DNA from: Oscillospiraceae bacterium
GTDB taxonomy: Bacteria; Bacillota; Clostridia; Oscillospirales; Oscillospiraceae
DNA length: 64,000 bases
NCBI GenBank assembly: GCA_902791215.1
Contig: CADAUZ010000019.1
Span: 1-64,000 of the forward strand
Reading direction: 5' to 3'
Below the pieces are notes generated by a model, which was not told the origin of the DNA, made no database searches, and saw only the letters and a program-made list of their open reading frames with translations. Shown in pieces: positions 31,041 through 39,307 of the stretch. Each line of letters begins with the position of its first letter. Positions within the stretch are counted from its first letter, which is position 1. Both the position numbers and the translations under genes were made by a program.

Positions 31041-33434
31041 ATGATGACTGAATTTGAAAAACAATATCTGGACGCTCGCAAAGAGCTGATCCTGAGCGAC
31101 TTTTCTTCGCTCAACCCCATGCAGCAGGAGGCCGTGCTCAAAACCGAGGGGCCGCTGCTCATCCTCGCGGGAGCCGGCAGCGGCAAGACCACCGTGCTCA
31201 TCAACCGCATTGCCAAGCTCCTGAAATACGGCCGCGCAGGGGACTGTGAGGAGATCCCCGAGGACGCGGACGAAAAGCAGCTTGCGCTTTTGCGTCAGGG
31301 CGGGGACGAGGCCAAAGCCCTTGCCGCCTGGGACCGGGTCGAGCCCTGGCGCATTCTCGCCATCACCTTTACCAACAAGGCGGCGGGGGAGCTCAAGGTG
31401 AGGCTCGAGAGCATGCTGGGCGAAGCGGCGCAGGATATCTGGGCCTGCACCTTCCACTCTGCCTGCGTGCGCATCCTGCGCCGGGACGCCGAGCGCCTCG
31501 GCTACACCGGCAGCTTCACCATCTACGATACCTCCGACAGCTTAAGCCTCTTGAAGCACATCATCAAGGACATGGACCTGGACGAGAAGACCTACGCCCC
31601 CCGGACCATCCTCTCCGAGATGGGCAGGGCCAAGGACGACGGCGTCTCCCCCACGGAGTACCTGCAGCAGGCTGGCATGGCCTCGGATCTGCGGCGCAGG
31701 AAGATGGGCGAGGTCTACGCCGAATACGCCCGCCGCTGCTTTGCCGCCAACGCCATGGACTTTGACGATCTCGTGTACAACACCGTCAAGCTCCTGGAGG
31801 AAAACGCCGACGTGCTCGAGCACTGGCAGCGCCGCTTCCGTTACGTGCTCATCGACGAGTACCAGGACACGAACCGCCTGCAATATCGCCTGTCCTCACT
31901 TCTGGCCGACGGCTGGGGGAACATCTGCGTGGTGGGCGACGACGACCAGTCCATTTATAAATTCCGCGGCGCGACGATCGAGAACATCCTGAGCTTTGAA
32001 AGCCAGTACAAGGGCTGCCGCGTCATCAGGCTCGAGCAGAATTACCGCAGCACCTCCCACATCCTGGACGCGGCCAACGCCGTCATCGCCCACAACACGC
32101 AGCGCAAGGGCAAGGAGCTCTGGACGAGCAAGGACGGCGGAGAGCTCCTGACCCACTATTTTGCCGACGACGAGCGGGACGAGGCCCAGTTTGTCGCCTC
32201 GCAGATCATGAGCGCCTACGGGCGCGGGGCAAACTGGCGCGACCATGCGGTGCTCTACCGTATGAATGCCCAGTCCAACCAGTTTGAATATGCCTTCAAG
32301 CGCAGCGGGATCCCCTACCGTATCATCGGCGGCACCCGCTTCTTCGACCGGGCCGAGGTCAAGGACATCCTGGCCTATTTAAGCCTCATTTCCTCCCCCT
32401 CGGACGATCTGCGCCTGAGAAGGATCATCAACAGCCCGCCGCGCGGCATCGGTCCGCGCACGGTGGAGACGGTGGGGGAGATCGCGGCGGAGCAGAATAC
32501 CTCCATGTTCGAGATCCTGCGCCGCTCGGAGGAGTTTCCCGATCTGCAGCGCGCCGGCGTCAAGCTGCGGCTCTTTGCCAATCTCATCCTGGAGCTGAAG
32601 GACTTCTCGCAGACCCACCGCCCGGACGAGCTGATGGACGAGCTGCTCGAAAAGACCGGCTACGTCCGCGCGCTCGAGGAAAAGAACACCACCGAGGATA
32701 CCGCCCGCGCCGAAAACGTGCGCGAATTAAAGACCAGCATCCTCACCTACATGAAGGAATCCGGCGACGAGACGCTGGAGGGGTATCTGGCAAACGTGGC
32801 CCTCTATACGGATATGGACAATTACGACGCCGACGCGGACGCCGTGGTGCTCATGACCATGCACAGCGCCAAGGGCCTGGAGTTTCCCACGGTTTTCATC
32901 GTCGGCATGGAGGAGACCATTTTCCCCGGCACCCGCGCCATCGGCGAGCCGGAGGAGATGGAGGAAGAGCGGCGCCTGTGCTATGTTGCCATCACGAGAG
33001 CGAAGGAAAAGCTGTATCTGACATCTGCCCACCAGCGCATGCTCTTCGGCCGCACGACCGCAAACCGGGTCTCCCGCTTCGTCTATGAGATCCCCGAGGA
33101 ACATATCCAGAAGAGTATACCCAAAAACTACGGTTATCAGGACAGGGCGAGAGAAAGTACATCCGCCTTTGAATCGCCGAACCGCTGGGGCGCGCAGGTA
33201 CGCCGCGAAACGATCAAGCCCAAAGCGCCCGCCTATCCCGCCCCCGCAGCGCCAAAGCCCGCCGAACCCGTGAGCTACGCGGTCGGCGACAGGGTACAGC
33301 ACAAGGCCTTCGGCCCGGGCGAGATCGTGAAAATGACCCCCATGGGCGGGGACTTTCTGGTGGAGATCAGATTTGAAGGCGCGGTCAAAAAACTCATGCT
33401 CCGCGCCGCCGCCCAGCATATGACAAAAGCCTGA
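31041..33434 (+). CDS. pcrA: ATP-dependent DNA helicase PcrA/UvrD
   Basis: A 797-aa superfamily 1A helicase. Motifs in order: Walker A LAGAGSGKT (43-51), Ia ITFTNKAAGEL, II LIDEYQDTN, III GDDDQSIYKFRGA, IV EQNYRST, V TMHSAKGLEFPTVF, VI LCYVAITRAKEKLYL. Between motifs I and Ia is an insert of about 35 acidic residues (EEIPEDADEKQ and on) that is longer than in Bacillus PcrA. The C-terminus ends in the family's Tudor-like module (GDRVQHKAFGPGEIV), which contacts RNA polymerase in Bacillus PcrA. It unwinds DNA in repair and at transcription-replication conflicts. The start is the ATG-ATG at 31041. Confidence 0.95.
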   Translation: MMTEFEKQYLDARKELILSDFSSLNPMQQEAVLKTEGPLLILAGAGSGKTTVLINRIAKLLKYGRAGDCEEIPEDADEKQLALLRQGGDEAKALAAWDRVEPWRILAITFTNKAAGELKVRLESMLGEAAQDIWACTFHSACVRILRRDAERLGYTGSFTIYDTSDSLSLLKHIIKDMDLDEKTYAPRTILSEMGRAKDDGVSPTEYLQQAGMASDLRRRKMGEVYAEYARRCFAANAMDFDDLVYNTVKLLEENADVLEHWQRRFRYVLIDEYQDTNRLQYRLSSLLADGWGNICVVGDDDQSIYKFRGATIENILSFESQYKGCRVIRLEQNYRSTSHILDAANAVIAHNTQRKGKELWTSKDGGELLTHYFADDERDEAQFVASQIMSAYGRGANWRDHAVLYRMNAQSNQFEYAFKRSGIPYRIIGGTRFFDRAEVKDILAYLSLISSPSDDLRLRRIINSPPRGIGPRTVETVGEIAAEQNTSMFEILRRSEEFPDLQRAGVKLRLFANLILELKDFSQTHRPDELMDELLEKTGYVRALEEKNTTEDTARAENVRELKTSILTYMKESGDETLEGYLANVALYTDMDNYDADADAVVLMTMHSAKGLEFPTVFIVGMEETIFPGTRAIGEPEEMEEERRLCYVAITRAKEKLYLTSAHQRMLFGRTTANRVSRFVYEIPEEHIQKSIPKNYGYQDRARESTSAFESPNRWGAQVRRETIKPKAPAYPAPAAPKPAEPVSYAVGDRVQHKAFGPGEIVKMTPMGGDFLVEIRFEGAVKKLMLRAAAQHMTKA

Positions 33435-33447
33435 AAGGGGAGTGCCC

Positions 33448-33702
33448 ATGCGCGACATTGAGCTCAAGCGCGTCTACCGCCACTTCAAGGGCGACTGCTA
33501 TCTGGTGGAGGATGTGGCGCGCCACTCCGAGACCGGGGAGGAGTATGTCGTCTACCGCAAGCTCTACGGCGACGGCTCCCTCTGGATTCGCCCCAAGGCC
33601 ATGTTCCTCGAGCCGGTCGACCGGGAAAAGTACCCCGACTGCAAGCAGGAATACCGCTTTGAATTATTGGATATCCCGAGCAAGGCGGGGCATGGAGGGT
33701 AA
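33448..33702 (+). CDS. DUF1653 domain protein
   Basis: An 84-aa protein: VYRHFKGDCYLVEDVARHSETGE, VVYRKLYGDGSLWIRPKAMF and EPVDREKYP are the family core, which folds as a small SH3-like beta barrel. I chose the ATG at 33448 with AAAGGGGAG upstream; a GTG two codons earlier is too close to that site. It follows pcrA by 13 bp and is probably cotranscribed. The biochemical role of DUF1653 is not known to me. Confidence 0.88.
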   Translation: MRDIELKRVYRHFKGDCYLVEDVARHSETGEEYVVYRKLYGDGSLWIRPKAMFLEPVDREKYPDCKQEYRFELLDIPSKAGHGG

Positions 33703-33705
33703 ACC

Positions 33706-34203
33706 ATGAACATCGACGGCTTTGAAATCGAACGGAAATTCCTGATCGCCATGCCGGACGAGGCGTTTCTCAAAACGTGCAGCGCCTCCGCGATCACGCA
33801 GACCTACCTTGTCTGTGACGGAAACACCACCGAGCGCGTGCGGGAGCGGGCCTATCCCGATCACTGTGAATATACCCACACAATCAAGTATAAACTAAAC
33901 AACATGCGCCGCATCGAGGACGAGCGCCAAATCGACGAGGATACGTATACCGCCCTCCTGGAGCGTGCAGACCCCGCGCGGCGGCCCATACGGAAGGTAC
34001 GCTACTGCTTTGAGCATGACGGCAGGCTCTGGGAGCTGGACGTGTTCCCCTTCTGGAAAAACAGCGCGTACCTGGAAATCGAGCTGACAGGGGAGGACGA
34101 GGCATTCACGCTGCCGCCCGGCCTGCGCCTTCTGCGCGAGGTGACGGACGATCCGCGCTATACCAACGCCGCTCTCTCGCTGCACATACCGGAGGAAGAA
34201 TGA
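33706..34203 (+). CDS. CYTH domain protein (triphosphate tunnel metalloenzyme-like)
   Basis: A 165-aa protein starting FEIERKFLI, the ExExK signature of the CYTH/triphosphatase fold. Further lining residues follow: RVRERAY, TIKYKL, RRIEDERQID, KVRYCFEHDGRLWELDVF and LEIELTGEDE. Bacterial relatives hydrolyse inorganic triphosphate or act on nucleoside triphosphates inside an eight-stranded barrel. It lies 3 bp after the DUF1653 gene and overlaps the frame before the next lipoprotein gene, so it sits in the pcrA operon. Confidence 0.9.
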   Translation: MNIDGFEIERKFLIAMPDEAFLKTCSASAITQTYLVCDGNTTERVRERAYPDHCEYTHTIKYKLNNMRRIEDERQIDEDTYTALLERADPARRPIRKVRYCFEHDGRLWELDVFPFWKNSAYLEIELTGEDEAFTLPPGLRLLREVTDDPRYTNAALSLHIPEEE

Positions 34204-34235
34204 GAATTGAACGACTATCGGAAAGGATGATGAAC

Positions 34236-35546
34236 ATGAAAAAATGGACAGCGCTTTTGCTGATCGCCGTTTTCTGCCTGAGCCTTTGCGGCTGCGGCGC
34301 GCTTGAAAGCCTCAGGCCCGTGCCCACCCCCGCGCCCACCGAGACCCCGGCCCCCACGCCGGAACCCACTCCCGAGCCGACCCCGGAGCCCACCCCCGAC
34401 CCTGCGCCGGAGCCGACACCCGCGCCCACGCCCGAACCGAAGGAGGAGCGCGTGACCGTGTCCATCAACCGCACGGAGCTTTCGGCCATGGACCCCCAGA
34501 GCGGCGAGACCCGCATCCTGAGCTTCACCTATGACACCCCCATCGTGGAGATGGAGTCCAATCCCGAAGCGGCGAAGAAGATCAACGAGTTCATCGCCCT
34601 GCAGAGCGAGGCCTTCTACACCGGCGAGGATTACGGTGACGGCTTTGGCACGGGTTATAACAACATGCTGACCCTGGCCGAGGACAACTATGTCTATCAG
34701 GTGGAGTCCGGCGCGGAGAACCCTGGCATTGAGATGAGCGCCGACCGCCGGGCCGCCGTGGTGCGCAATGACGGGACCGTTCTCAGCTTCCTCATCAGCG
34801 ATTATTACTACATGGGCGGTGCCCACGGCAGCACCATTTCCCGCGCCTACTGCTTCGATGTTTCGAGCGGCGAGCTGCTGACCCTCAAAACCGTCAGCAA
34901 TGATTCCGCCGCCTTCGCGGTGGCCCTTGCGAATGTCATGATCATGCAGGTCAATGAGAGCGAGGAGCTGCAGCAGCGCATCGACCTTTTAAGCTCCGAC
35001 CTCGCCTCCGCCCTCTCCGCCCTGGTGCGCGAGGGCTCCTGGTACTTTGACTATGACGCCATCGTCGTCTTCTCCGACGACTATGAGATCTCAAGCCACG
35101 CCTCCGGCCCCGTTGCCTTCCGCATCCCCTATGACGCCGTGGCGGAGCATCTTAAGCCGCGCTATCTCTCGGTCGCGCCCGAGGGCGATGTGCAGTTTTA
35201 TATCACCCCGACCGACGCTGTTGGTGAGGCGGACATTGAAATCATCGACATGGTACGCGTGGGCGACGGGGAACAGACTCTTTATCTGATTGCAAACGGC
35301 AAAGCCCATGACGTGAGACTGACGAGCGTGGAATACTCCGGAGCCTTCTATGAGACAGCCCAGCTCTGGTCGTGCAGCGTGATGGAGAAATGCGCCGTGC
35401 AGGTGTCCACCTGGATTCCGGACGGCATGCCGAATCTCAAGCTCAGCTACCGCACCGCCGACGGCCTGCAGAACTTCTACCTCACCCAGAGCGGCGAGGA
35501 CGGCAGTCTCATCCTCATGGACGACAGCATCGAGGCCATCGGGTGA
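34236..35546 (+). CDS. RsiV-like lipoprotein (DUF4163/DUF3298)
   Basis: A 436-aa lipoprotein. The signal peptide ends in a lipobox-like SLCGC, followed by about 40 residues of PTPEP-type stalk. The exported domain contains the DUF4163/DUF3298 pair seen in anti-sigma factor RsiV and relatives: TPIVEMESNPEAAKKINEF, YYYMGGAHGST, YCFDVSSGELLTL. Unlike RsiV it has no cytoplasmic anti-sigma domain, so it is more likely a stand-alone envelope protein that may bind peptidoglycan or lysozyme. The ATG at 34236 follows GGAAAGG. The C-terminal about 130 residues have no recognised family. Confidence 0.82.
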   Translation: MKKWTALLLIAVFCLSLCGCGALESLRPVPTPAPTETPAPTPEPTPEPTPEPTPDPAPEPTPAPTPEPKEERVTVSINRTELSAMDPQSGETRILSFTYDTPIVEMESNPEAAKKINEFIALQSEAFYTGEDYGDGFGTGYNNMLTLAEDNYVYQVESGAENPGIEMSADRRAAVVRNDGTVLSFLISDYYYMGGAHGSTISRAYCFDVSSGELLTLKTVSNDSAAFAVALANVMIMQVNESEELQQRIDLLSSDLASALSALVREGSWYFDYDAIVVFSDDYEISSHASGPVAFRIPYDAVAEHLKPRYLSVAPEGDVQFYITPTDAVGEADIEIIDMVRVGDGEQTLYLIANGKAHDVRLTSVEYSGAFYETAQLWSCSVMEKCAVQVSTWIPDGMPNLKLSYRTADGLQNFYLTQSGEDGSLILMDDSIEAIG

Positions 35547-35575
35547 AAAATCCCTCTGAAAAGTGCAAAAAATGC

Positions 35576-35602
35576 TTGACAACATGTCCTGCCCGTGATA
35601 AT
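35576..35602 (+). promoter_or_regulatory. Promoter of rplU-rpmA
   Basis: Perfect -35 TTGACA (35576-35581). The -10 is GATAAT (35597-35602, 15-bp spacer) or TAATCT (35599-35604, 17-bp spacer). Confidence 0.65.
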
Positions 35603-35609
35603 CTATTCA

Positions 35610-35680
35610 AGCCGCATTGAAGGGGCAATCAAAGTGGGGCCTTGCCTCCGCCTCAAGAGCGAGTCCTGTAAAGAGGGAGG
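35610..35680 (+). ncRNA. Putative L21 mRNA leader
   Basis: About 75 bases of non-coding sequence between the rplU promoter and its ribosome binding site, with GGGGCAATCAAAGTGGGGCC and a CCTC/GAGG hairpin. Firmicutes carry an autoregulatory L21 leader at this place (Rfam RF00559). The position fits; the fold was not verified. Confidence 0.4.
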
Positions 35681-35688
35681 ATACATTC

Positions 35689-36003
35689 ATGAAGCATGCG
35701 ATCATCGTGACCGGCGGCAAGCAGTACCGTGTGGCCGAGGGCGACGTCATTTTCGTTGAGAAGCTGGACGCCGCTGCCGGTGAGAAGGTCAAGTTCGACC
35801 AGGTCCTGGCCGTGATCGACGGCGACAACGCCGTGTTCGGCAAGCCCGCTGTCGAAGGCGCGACTGTTTCTGCCAATGTCGTCAAGAACGGCAAGGGCGC
35901 CAAGGTCCGCGTTTACAAGATGAAGCCCAAAAAGGGCTATCGCCGCACCCAGGGCCACAGACAGCCCTACACCAAGGTTCAGATCGAAGCGATCAACGCC
36001 TGA
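35689..36003 (+). CDS. rplU: 50S ribosomal protein L21
   Basis: A 104-aa protein, standard length: [60 protein letters not shown], the C-terminal L21 signature. It is part of the 50S subunit and binds 23S rRNA domain I. The start ATG at 35689 follows GGGAGG. It is first in rplU-rpmA-obgE order, but the prp gene that usually lies between L21 and L27 in Firmicutes is absent. Confidence 0.98.
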   Translation: MKHAIIVTGGKQYRVAEGDVIFVEKLDAAAGEKVKFDQVLAVIDGDNAVFGKPAVEGATVSANVVKNGKGAKVRVYKMKPKKGYRRTQGHRQPYTKVQIEAINA

Positions 36004-36043
36004 TTTTTCCGCAACTGATTTTGACTGAAGGAGGAGCAACCTA

Positions 36044-36307
36044 ATGGCACATAAAAAAGGTATGGGTTCTACCAAGAACGGCCGCGACAGTGAGTCCAAG
36101 CGTCTTGGCACCAAGAGAGCCGACGGTCAGTTCGTTCTCGCCGGCAACATCCTTGTCAGACAGCGCGGAACGAAGATTCACCCGGGTACCAATGTCGGTA
36201 AGGGTAAGGACGACACGCTGTTCTCCCTCGTGGACGGCACCGTGAAGTTCGAGCGCATGGGCAAGGACCGCAAGAAGGTCTCTGTTTACGAAGAGATCGC
36301 TCAGTAA
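36044..36307 (+). CDS. rpmA: 50S ribosomal protein L27
   Basis: An 87-aa protein beginning [20 protein letters not shown]. Its N-terminus reaches the peptidyl-transferase centre. In many Firmicutes L27 is made with an extension ending in F(A)HKK that the protease Prp removes. Here the gene starts directly at the mature residue and Prp is missing, so the two losses agree. Ribosome binding site GGAGG; 40 bp after rplU. Confidence 0.98.
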   Translation: MAHKKGMGSTKNGRDSESKRLGTKRADGQFVLAGNILVRQRGTKIHPGTNVGKGKDDTLFSLVDGTVKFERMGKDRKKVSVYEEIAQ

Positions 36308-36318
36308 GTGACCAAAAG

Positions 36319-36352
36319 GCCGGACATAGTTCTATGTCCGGCTTCTTTTTTT
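36319..36352 (+). terminator. Intrinsic terminator/attenuator between rpmA and obgE
   Basis: GCCGGACATAG (36319-36329) with CTATGTCCGGC (36332-36342), then TTCTTTTTTT. obgE starts 16 bp later, so it may set the rpmA:obgE ratio by partial read-through. Confidence 0.8.
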
Positions 36353-36367
36353 GAGAGGAGGCACGAT

Positions 36368-37651
36368 ATGGCTTCATCTTTTGTCGATAAGGCCCGCATT
36401 ACTGTCCACGCCGGCAAGGGCGGGGACGGCGCGGTGGCCTTTCACCGTGAAAAATACGTGGCGGCGGGCGGCCCGGACGGCGGCGACGGCGGCCGCGGAG
36501 GCAACGTCGTTTTCACCGTGGACGAGAACATGTCCACGCTGATGGACTTTCGCTATAAGCGCAAATACGTCGCCGGCAACGGCGCGAACGGCATGGGCAA
36601 ACGCTGCTACGGCAAGGACGGGGACACCCTGTATATCAAGGTCCCGCGCGGCACCATCGTCCGCGACACCGAGTCCGGGGCCATCATGCACGACATGTCC
36701 GACGGCGAGGACTGGATCGCCGCGAAAGGCGGCCGCGGCGGCTGGGGCAACATGCACTTTGCCACACCCACCCGCCAGGTTCCGCGCTTTGCAAAGCCCG
36801 GCCTTCCAGGCGAGAGCCACGACATCACGCTCGAGCTCAAGCTTCTGGCGGACGTGGGTCTTGTGGGCTTTCCGAACGTGGGCAAGTCCACGCTCCTGTC
36901 TGTCGTGAGCAAGGCCCACCCCAAGATCGCAAACTACCACTTCACCACGCTTTTCCCGAACCTCGGCGTGGTGTACGTGGATGAGGGCGTGTCCTTTGTC
37001 ATGGCGGATATCCCCGGCATCATCGAGGGCGCCTCGGAGGGCGCGGGCCTCGGGCACGACTTTCTGCGCCACATCGACCGCTGCCGCCTGCTTGTCCATC
37101 TGGTGGATGTGTCCGGCAGCGAGGGCCGCGACCCTGTGGAGGACTTCGAGGCCATCAACGCAGAGCTCAAGGAGTACAGCCCCGAGCTTGCCGAACGGCC
37201 CCAGATCGTGGTCGGCAACAAGTGCGACCTTCTGGGCGAGGACCGGGAGAACATCGAAAAGCTCCGCGCGCATGTCGAGGGGAAGGGCTACGCCTTTTTC
37301 GAGCTCAGCGCCGCGGCTCACATGGGCACGCGCGAGCTTGTGCAGGAGTGCGCCCGCAGACTCAAGGAGCTGCCGCCCATCCTGCGCTTTGAGGCGGATT
37401 ACGTCCCGCCCGAGCCGAAGGTGGACACCTCCGGTGAGCTCACCATCGAGCACTTCGACGACATGTGGCTGGTGGAGGGCCCATGGCTCCAGCGCCTGGT
37501 GGCAACGGTCAACTTCTCCGACTATGAAAGCCGCATGTACTTCGACCGCGTCCTGCGCGAGGCGGGCGTGTTCAAGCGCATGGAGGAGATGGGCGTGCGC
37601 GACGGCGACACCGTGAGCATGTACGACCTGATGTTTGAATACAAGGATTGA
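36368..37651 (+). CDS. obgE: GTPase Obg/CgtA
   Basis: A 427-aa ribosome-assembly GTPase. The glycine-rich Obg fold (GKGGDGAVAFHREKYV, GGDGGRGGNV) covers 1-160. The G domain has GFPNVGKSTLL (G1), FTTLFPNLG (G2), DIPGIIEGA (G3) and NKCD (G4). The C-terminal OCT domain (VEGPWLQRLVATVNF) completes it. It assists 50S maturation and responds to GTP/ppGpp. It follows rpmA after a terminator hairpin, and its stop overlaps the start of the next gene by one base. Confidence 0.97.
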   Translation: MASSFVDKARITVHAGKGGDGAVAFHREKYVAAGGPDGGDGGRGGNVVFTVDENMSTLMDFRYKRKYVAGNGANGMGKRCYGKDGDTLYIKVPRGTIVRDTESGAIMHDMSDGEDWIAAKGGRGGWGNMHFATPTRQVPRFAKPGLPGESHDITLELKLLADVGLVGFPNVGKSTLLSVVSKAHPKIANYHFTTLFPNLGVVYVDEGVSFVMADIPGIIEGASEGAGLGHDFLRHIDRCRLLVHLVDVSGSEGRDPVEDFEAINAELKEYSPELAERPQIVVGNKCDLLGEDRENIEKLRAHVEGKGYAFFELSAAAHMGTRELVQECARRLKELPPILRFEADYVPPEPKVDTSGELTIEHFDDMWLVEGPWLQRLVATVNFSDYESRMYFDRVLREAGVFKRMEEMGVRDGDTVSMYDLMFEYKD

Positions 37652-38088
37652 TGACGGAGAAACGAAAAGCACAGCTCCGGCTGTTTTTGACACTGCTGCT
37701 GATCGCCACAGTGTGCTTTATCTGGAGCAATTCCATGGTGAGCAGAGAGGGCTCCGCCTCTCTCAGCCGACGCATCACCGCATGGCTCAACGGCATCGGC
37801 ATCCCTGTGACGCATTATTTCGTGAGAAAGGCGGCTCATTTCTGTGAATTCGGGCTTCTGGGCTGTGAACTCATGCTGCTGTTCGGGCTCGGAAGCGGGG
37901 TAAGTCTGCAGAGCCTGAGCAACGCTGCCTTTGCGGCTTTGCTTACAGCGGTAACGGACGAGACGATCCAGATCTTTTCCGGCCGCGGCTCACAGGTACA
38001 GGACGTGGTGCTGGATTTCTCCGGCGCGCTGACGGGAATCCTGTTTATCAGCCTGGTGCTGAAACTGATCCAAAAACGAAAAAACTGA
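37651..38088 (+). CDS. VanZ-like family membrane protein
   Basis: A 145-aa protein with four TM helices and the VanZ hallmarks: FIWSNSMVS after TM1, HYFVRKAAHFCEFGLLG in the centre, and TDETIQIFSGRGSQVQDVVLDFSGALTGI near the end. VanZ relatives confer low-level teicoplanin resistance in some hosts, but most chromosomal copies have no known role. The ATG overlaps the obgE stop by one base (TGATG), so translation is coupled. A strong terminator follows. Confidence 0.9.
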   Translation: MTEKRKAQLRLFLTLLLIATVCFIWSNSMVSREGSASLSRRITAWLNGIGIPVTHYFVRKAAHFCEFGLLGCELMLLFGLGSGVSLQSLSNAAFAALLTAVTDETIQIFSGRGSQVQDVVLDFSGALTGILFISLVLKLIQKRKN

Positions 38089-38114
38089 CTTCTCTTTCGG
38101 AAGTCAGTTTTTTT
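38081..38114. terminator. Bidirectional terminator after the VanZ-like gene
   Basis: AAAACTGACTTC (38081-38092) with GAAGTCAGTTTT (38100-38111), followed by T's; A-tract on the other side. Confidence 0.85.
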
Positions 38115-38129
38115 GTTCAAACAGGCGGA

Positions 38130-38729
38130 TCAGCCGATCTGCTCAAGGAGATAGGAAAGAAGCTCGGAGCCGTTGACGGAGCTGTCCTTCTTCTGCCGTC
38201 TGGCGGTTCCGCCGCTGAACAGACCCTTCACGATGCTGCCCAGGCTGCAGGACTTTTTGCCGCTCAGCATGGTCAGCAAACCGCTGAGATTCAGACCGTT
38301 CTTGCTTCTGCGCTTCCTGCCGGAGCCGAACACGGCGGCGGACAGAGCGCTCAGCAGTGTCGGGGCGATACCGCTCAGGGCCTTTGTGACATCCAGCTCG
38401 TCCAGACCGGTCAGAGCGGCAAGACTTGCCAAGGTGCCTTCCTTGTTGCTGCCGAAAATGTGACTGAGAATTTTCCCGCCATCGACGGAGTCGGCTGCGG
38501 CAATCTGCTCTGCGGCGGTTTCAGCTGCCGCATGTTCGGTCAGCGCACCGAGCAGGGAGCTGGCGCCTTCCTTGTCGGAGGCATTCTTGGTCAGAAACTT
38601 CAGCAGCACGGGCACAGCTGCCGGCAGCAGCTTCTTGAGACTGCTGCTCTTGACGCCGGTCTTTTTGGAAAGAGCGGAGAGTGCGGGCTTGGTCACAAGT
38701 GCATCGAGAAGAACGCTTAACAGATTCAT
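38130..38729 (-). CDS. DUF937 domain protein
   Basis: A 199-aa cytoplasmic protein rich in Ala, Leu, Ser and Gly with a repetitive helical pattern: LLPAAVPVLLKFLTKNA, GGKILSHIFGS, GLDELDVTKALSGIAPTLLSALS. This is the DUF937 family (YidB-like), whose function is unknown. The ribosome binding site is AGGAGG and a TATAAT box lies at 38762-38767 on the minus strand. Single gene between terminators. Confidence 0.85.
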   Translation of the reverse strand: MNLLSVLLDALVTKPALSALSKKTGVKSSSLKKLLPAAVPVLLKFLTKNASDKEGASSLLGALTEHAAAETAAEQIAAADSVDGGKILSHIFGSNKEGTLASLAALTGLDELDVTKALSGIAPTLLSALSAAVFGSGRKRRSKNGLNLSGLLTMLSGKKSCSLGSIVKGLFSGGTARRQKKDSSVNGSELLSYLLEQIG

Positions 38730-38793
38730 GGGGATTCCTCCTGTTTCTATATGGTAAAGTCATTATACAGCAAACGTCTGGAAATTGCACCAT

Positions 38794-39180
38794 TTATTTC
38801 TTCTTTTTGTGCGGATGAACCGACTTTTTTGACGCACAGGCGCGCATGGCCTCGTGCTCGCGCCGGAGCTCCCGGCACAAGGCCGCCGCGCTCCAGGCGC
38901 TGTTTTGCTCCGTGACCACGGCCTTGAGGGCTACCGCCGCCCCGTTTTTGCGCATGTAATCCAGCAGGGGAGAGCACAGCGTCTCCATCACCAGCATCTC
39001 CTCCGAAAAGGACTCCGGGCTGTCGGACGGCGTAAAGCCCTCATACCCCAGCATGAACCCGATCGGGTTTCCGAAGGCATCCTCCGGCACCTCGATCGCC
39101 ACGAGCCCCAGCAGCCCCGCCGCAGTCTGTATCTTCGTGAGCTTTTCGCCCGTAATATTATATAGTAAGACTCTCGTCAT
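38794..39180 (-). CDS. DUF3783 domain protein
   Basis: A 128-aa protein that starts VLLYNITGEKLTKIQTAAG and contains MLGYEGF and EEMLVMETLCSPLLDYMRKNG, the DUF3783 core. The tail is Lys-rich (HPHKKKK). The family is confined to Clostridia and has no known function. Ribosome binding site AAGGAG. It is divergent from the MATE gene, and the two promoters nearly touch. Confidence 0.85.
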   Translation of the reverse strand: MTRVLLYNITGEKLTKIQTAAGLLGLVAIEVPEDAFGNPIGFMLGYEGFTPSDSPESFSEEMLVMETLCSPLLDYMRKNGAAVALKAVVTEQNSAWSAAALCRELRREHEAMRACASKKSVHPHKKKK

Positions 39181-39209
39181 AGCAGTCCGCTCCTTTGATG
39201 TATAGGAAA

Positions 39210-39238
39210 ACTGTAGTATAAATCCTGTTTTTTGTCAA
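39210..39238 (-). promoter_or_regulatory. Promoter of the DUF3783 gene
   Basis: Minus strand: -35 TTGACA (39238-39233), 17-bp spacer, -10 TACAGT (39215-39210). Confidence 0.65.
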
Positions 39239-39244
39239 GACTTC

Positions 39245-39273
39245 TTGCTTTTTGCCGGTGCTTAGAGTATACT
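39245..39273 (+). promoter_or_regulatory. Promoter of the MATE gene
   Basis: -35 TTGCTT (39245-39250), 17-bp spacer, -10 TATACT (39268-39273). Its -35 is only 6 bp from the -35 of the divergent promoter. Confidence 0.65.
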
Positions 39274-39307
39274 GACGCAGATTTTGAATTGTCAGGCGGT
39301 GTCACCC

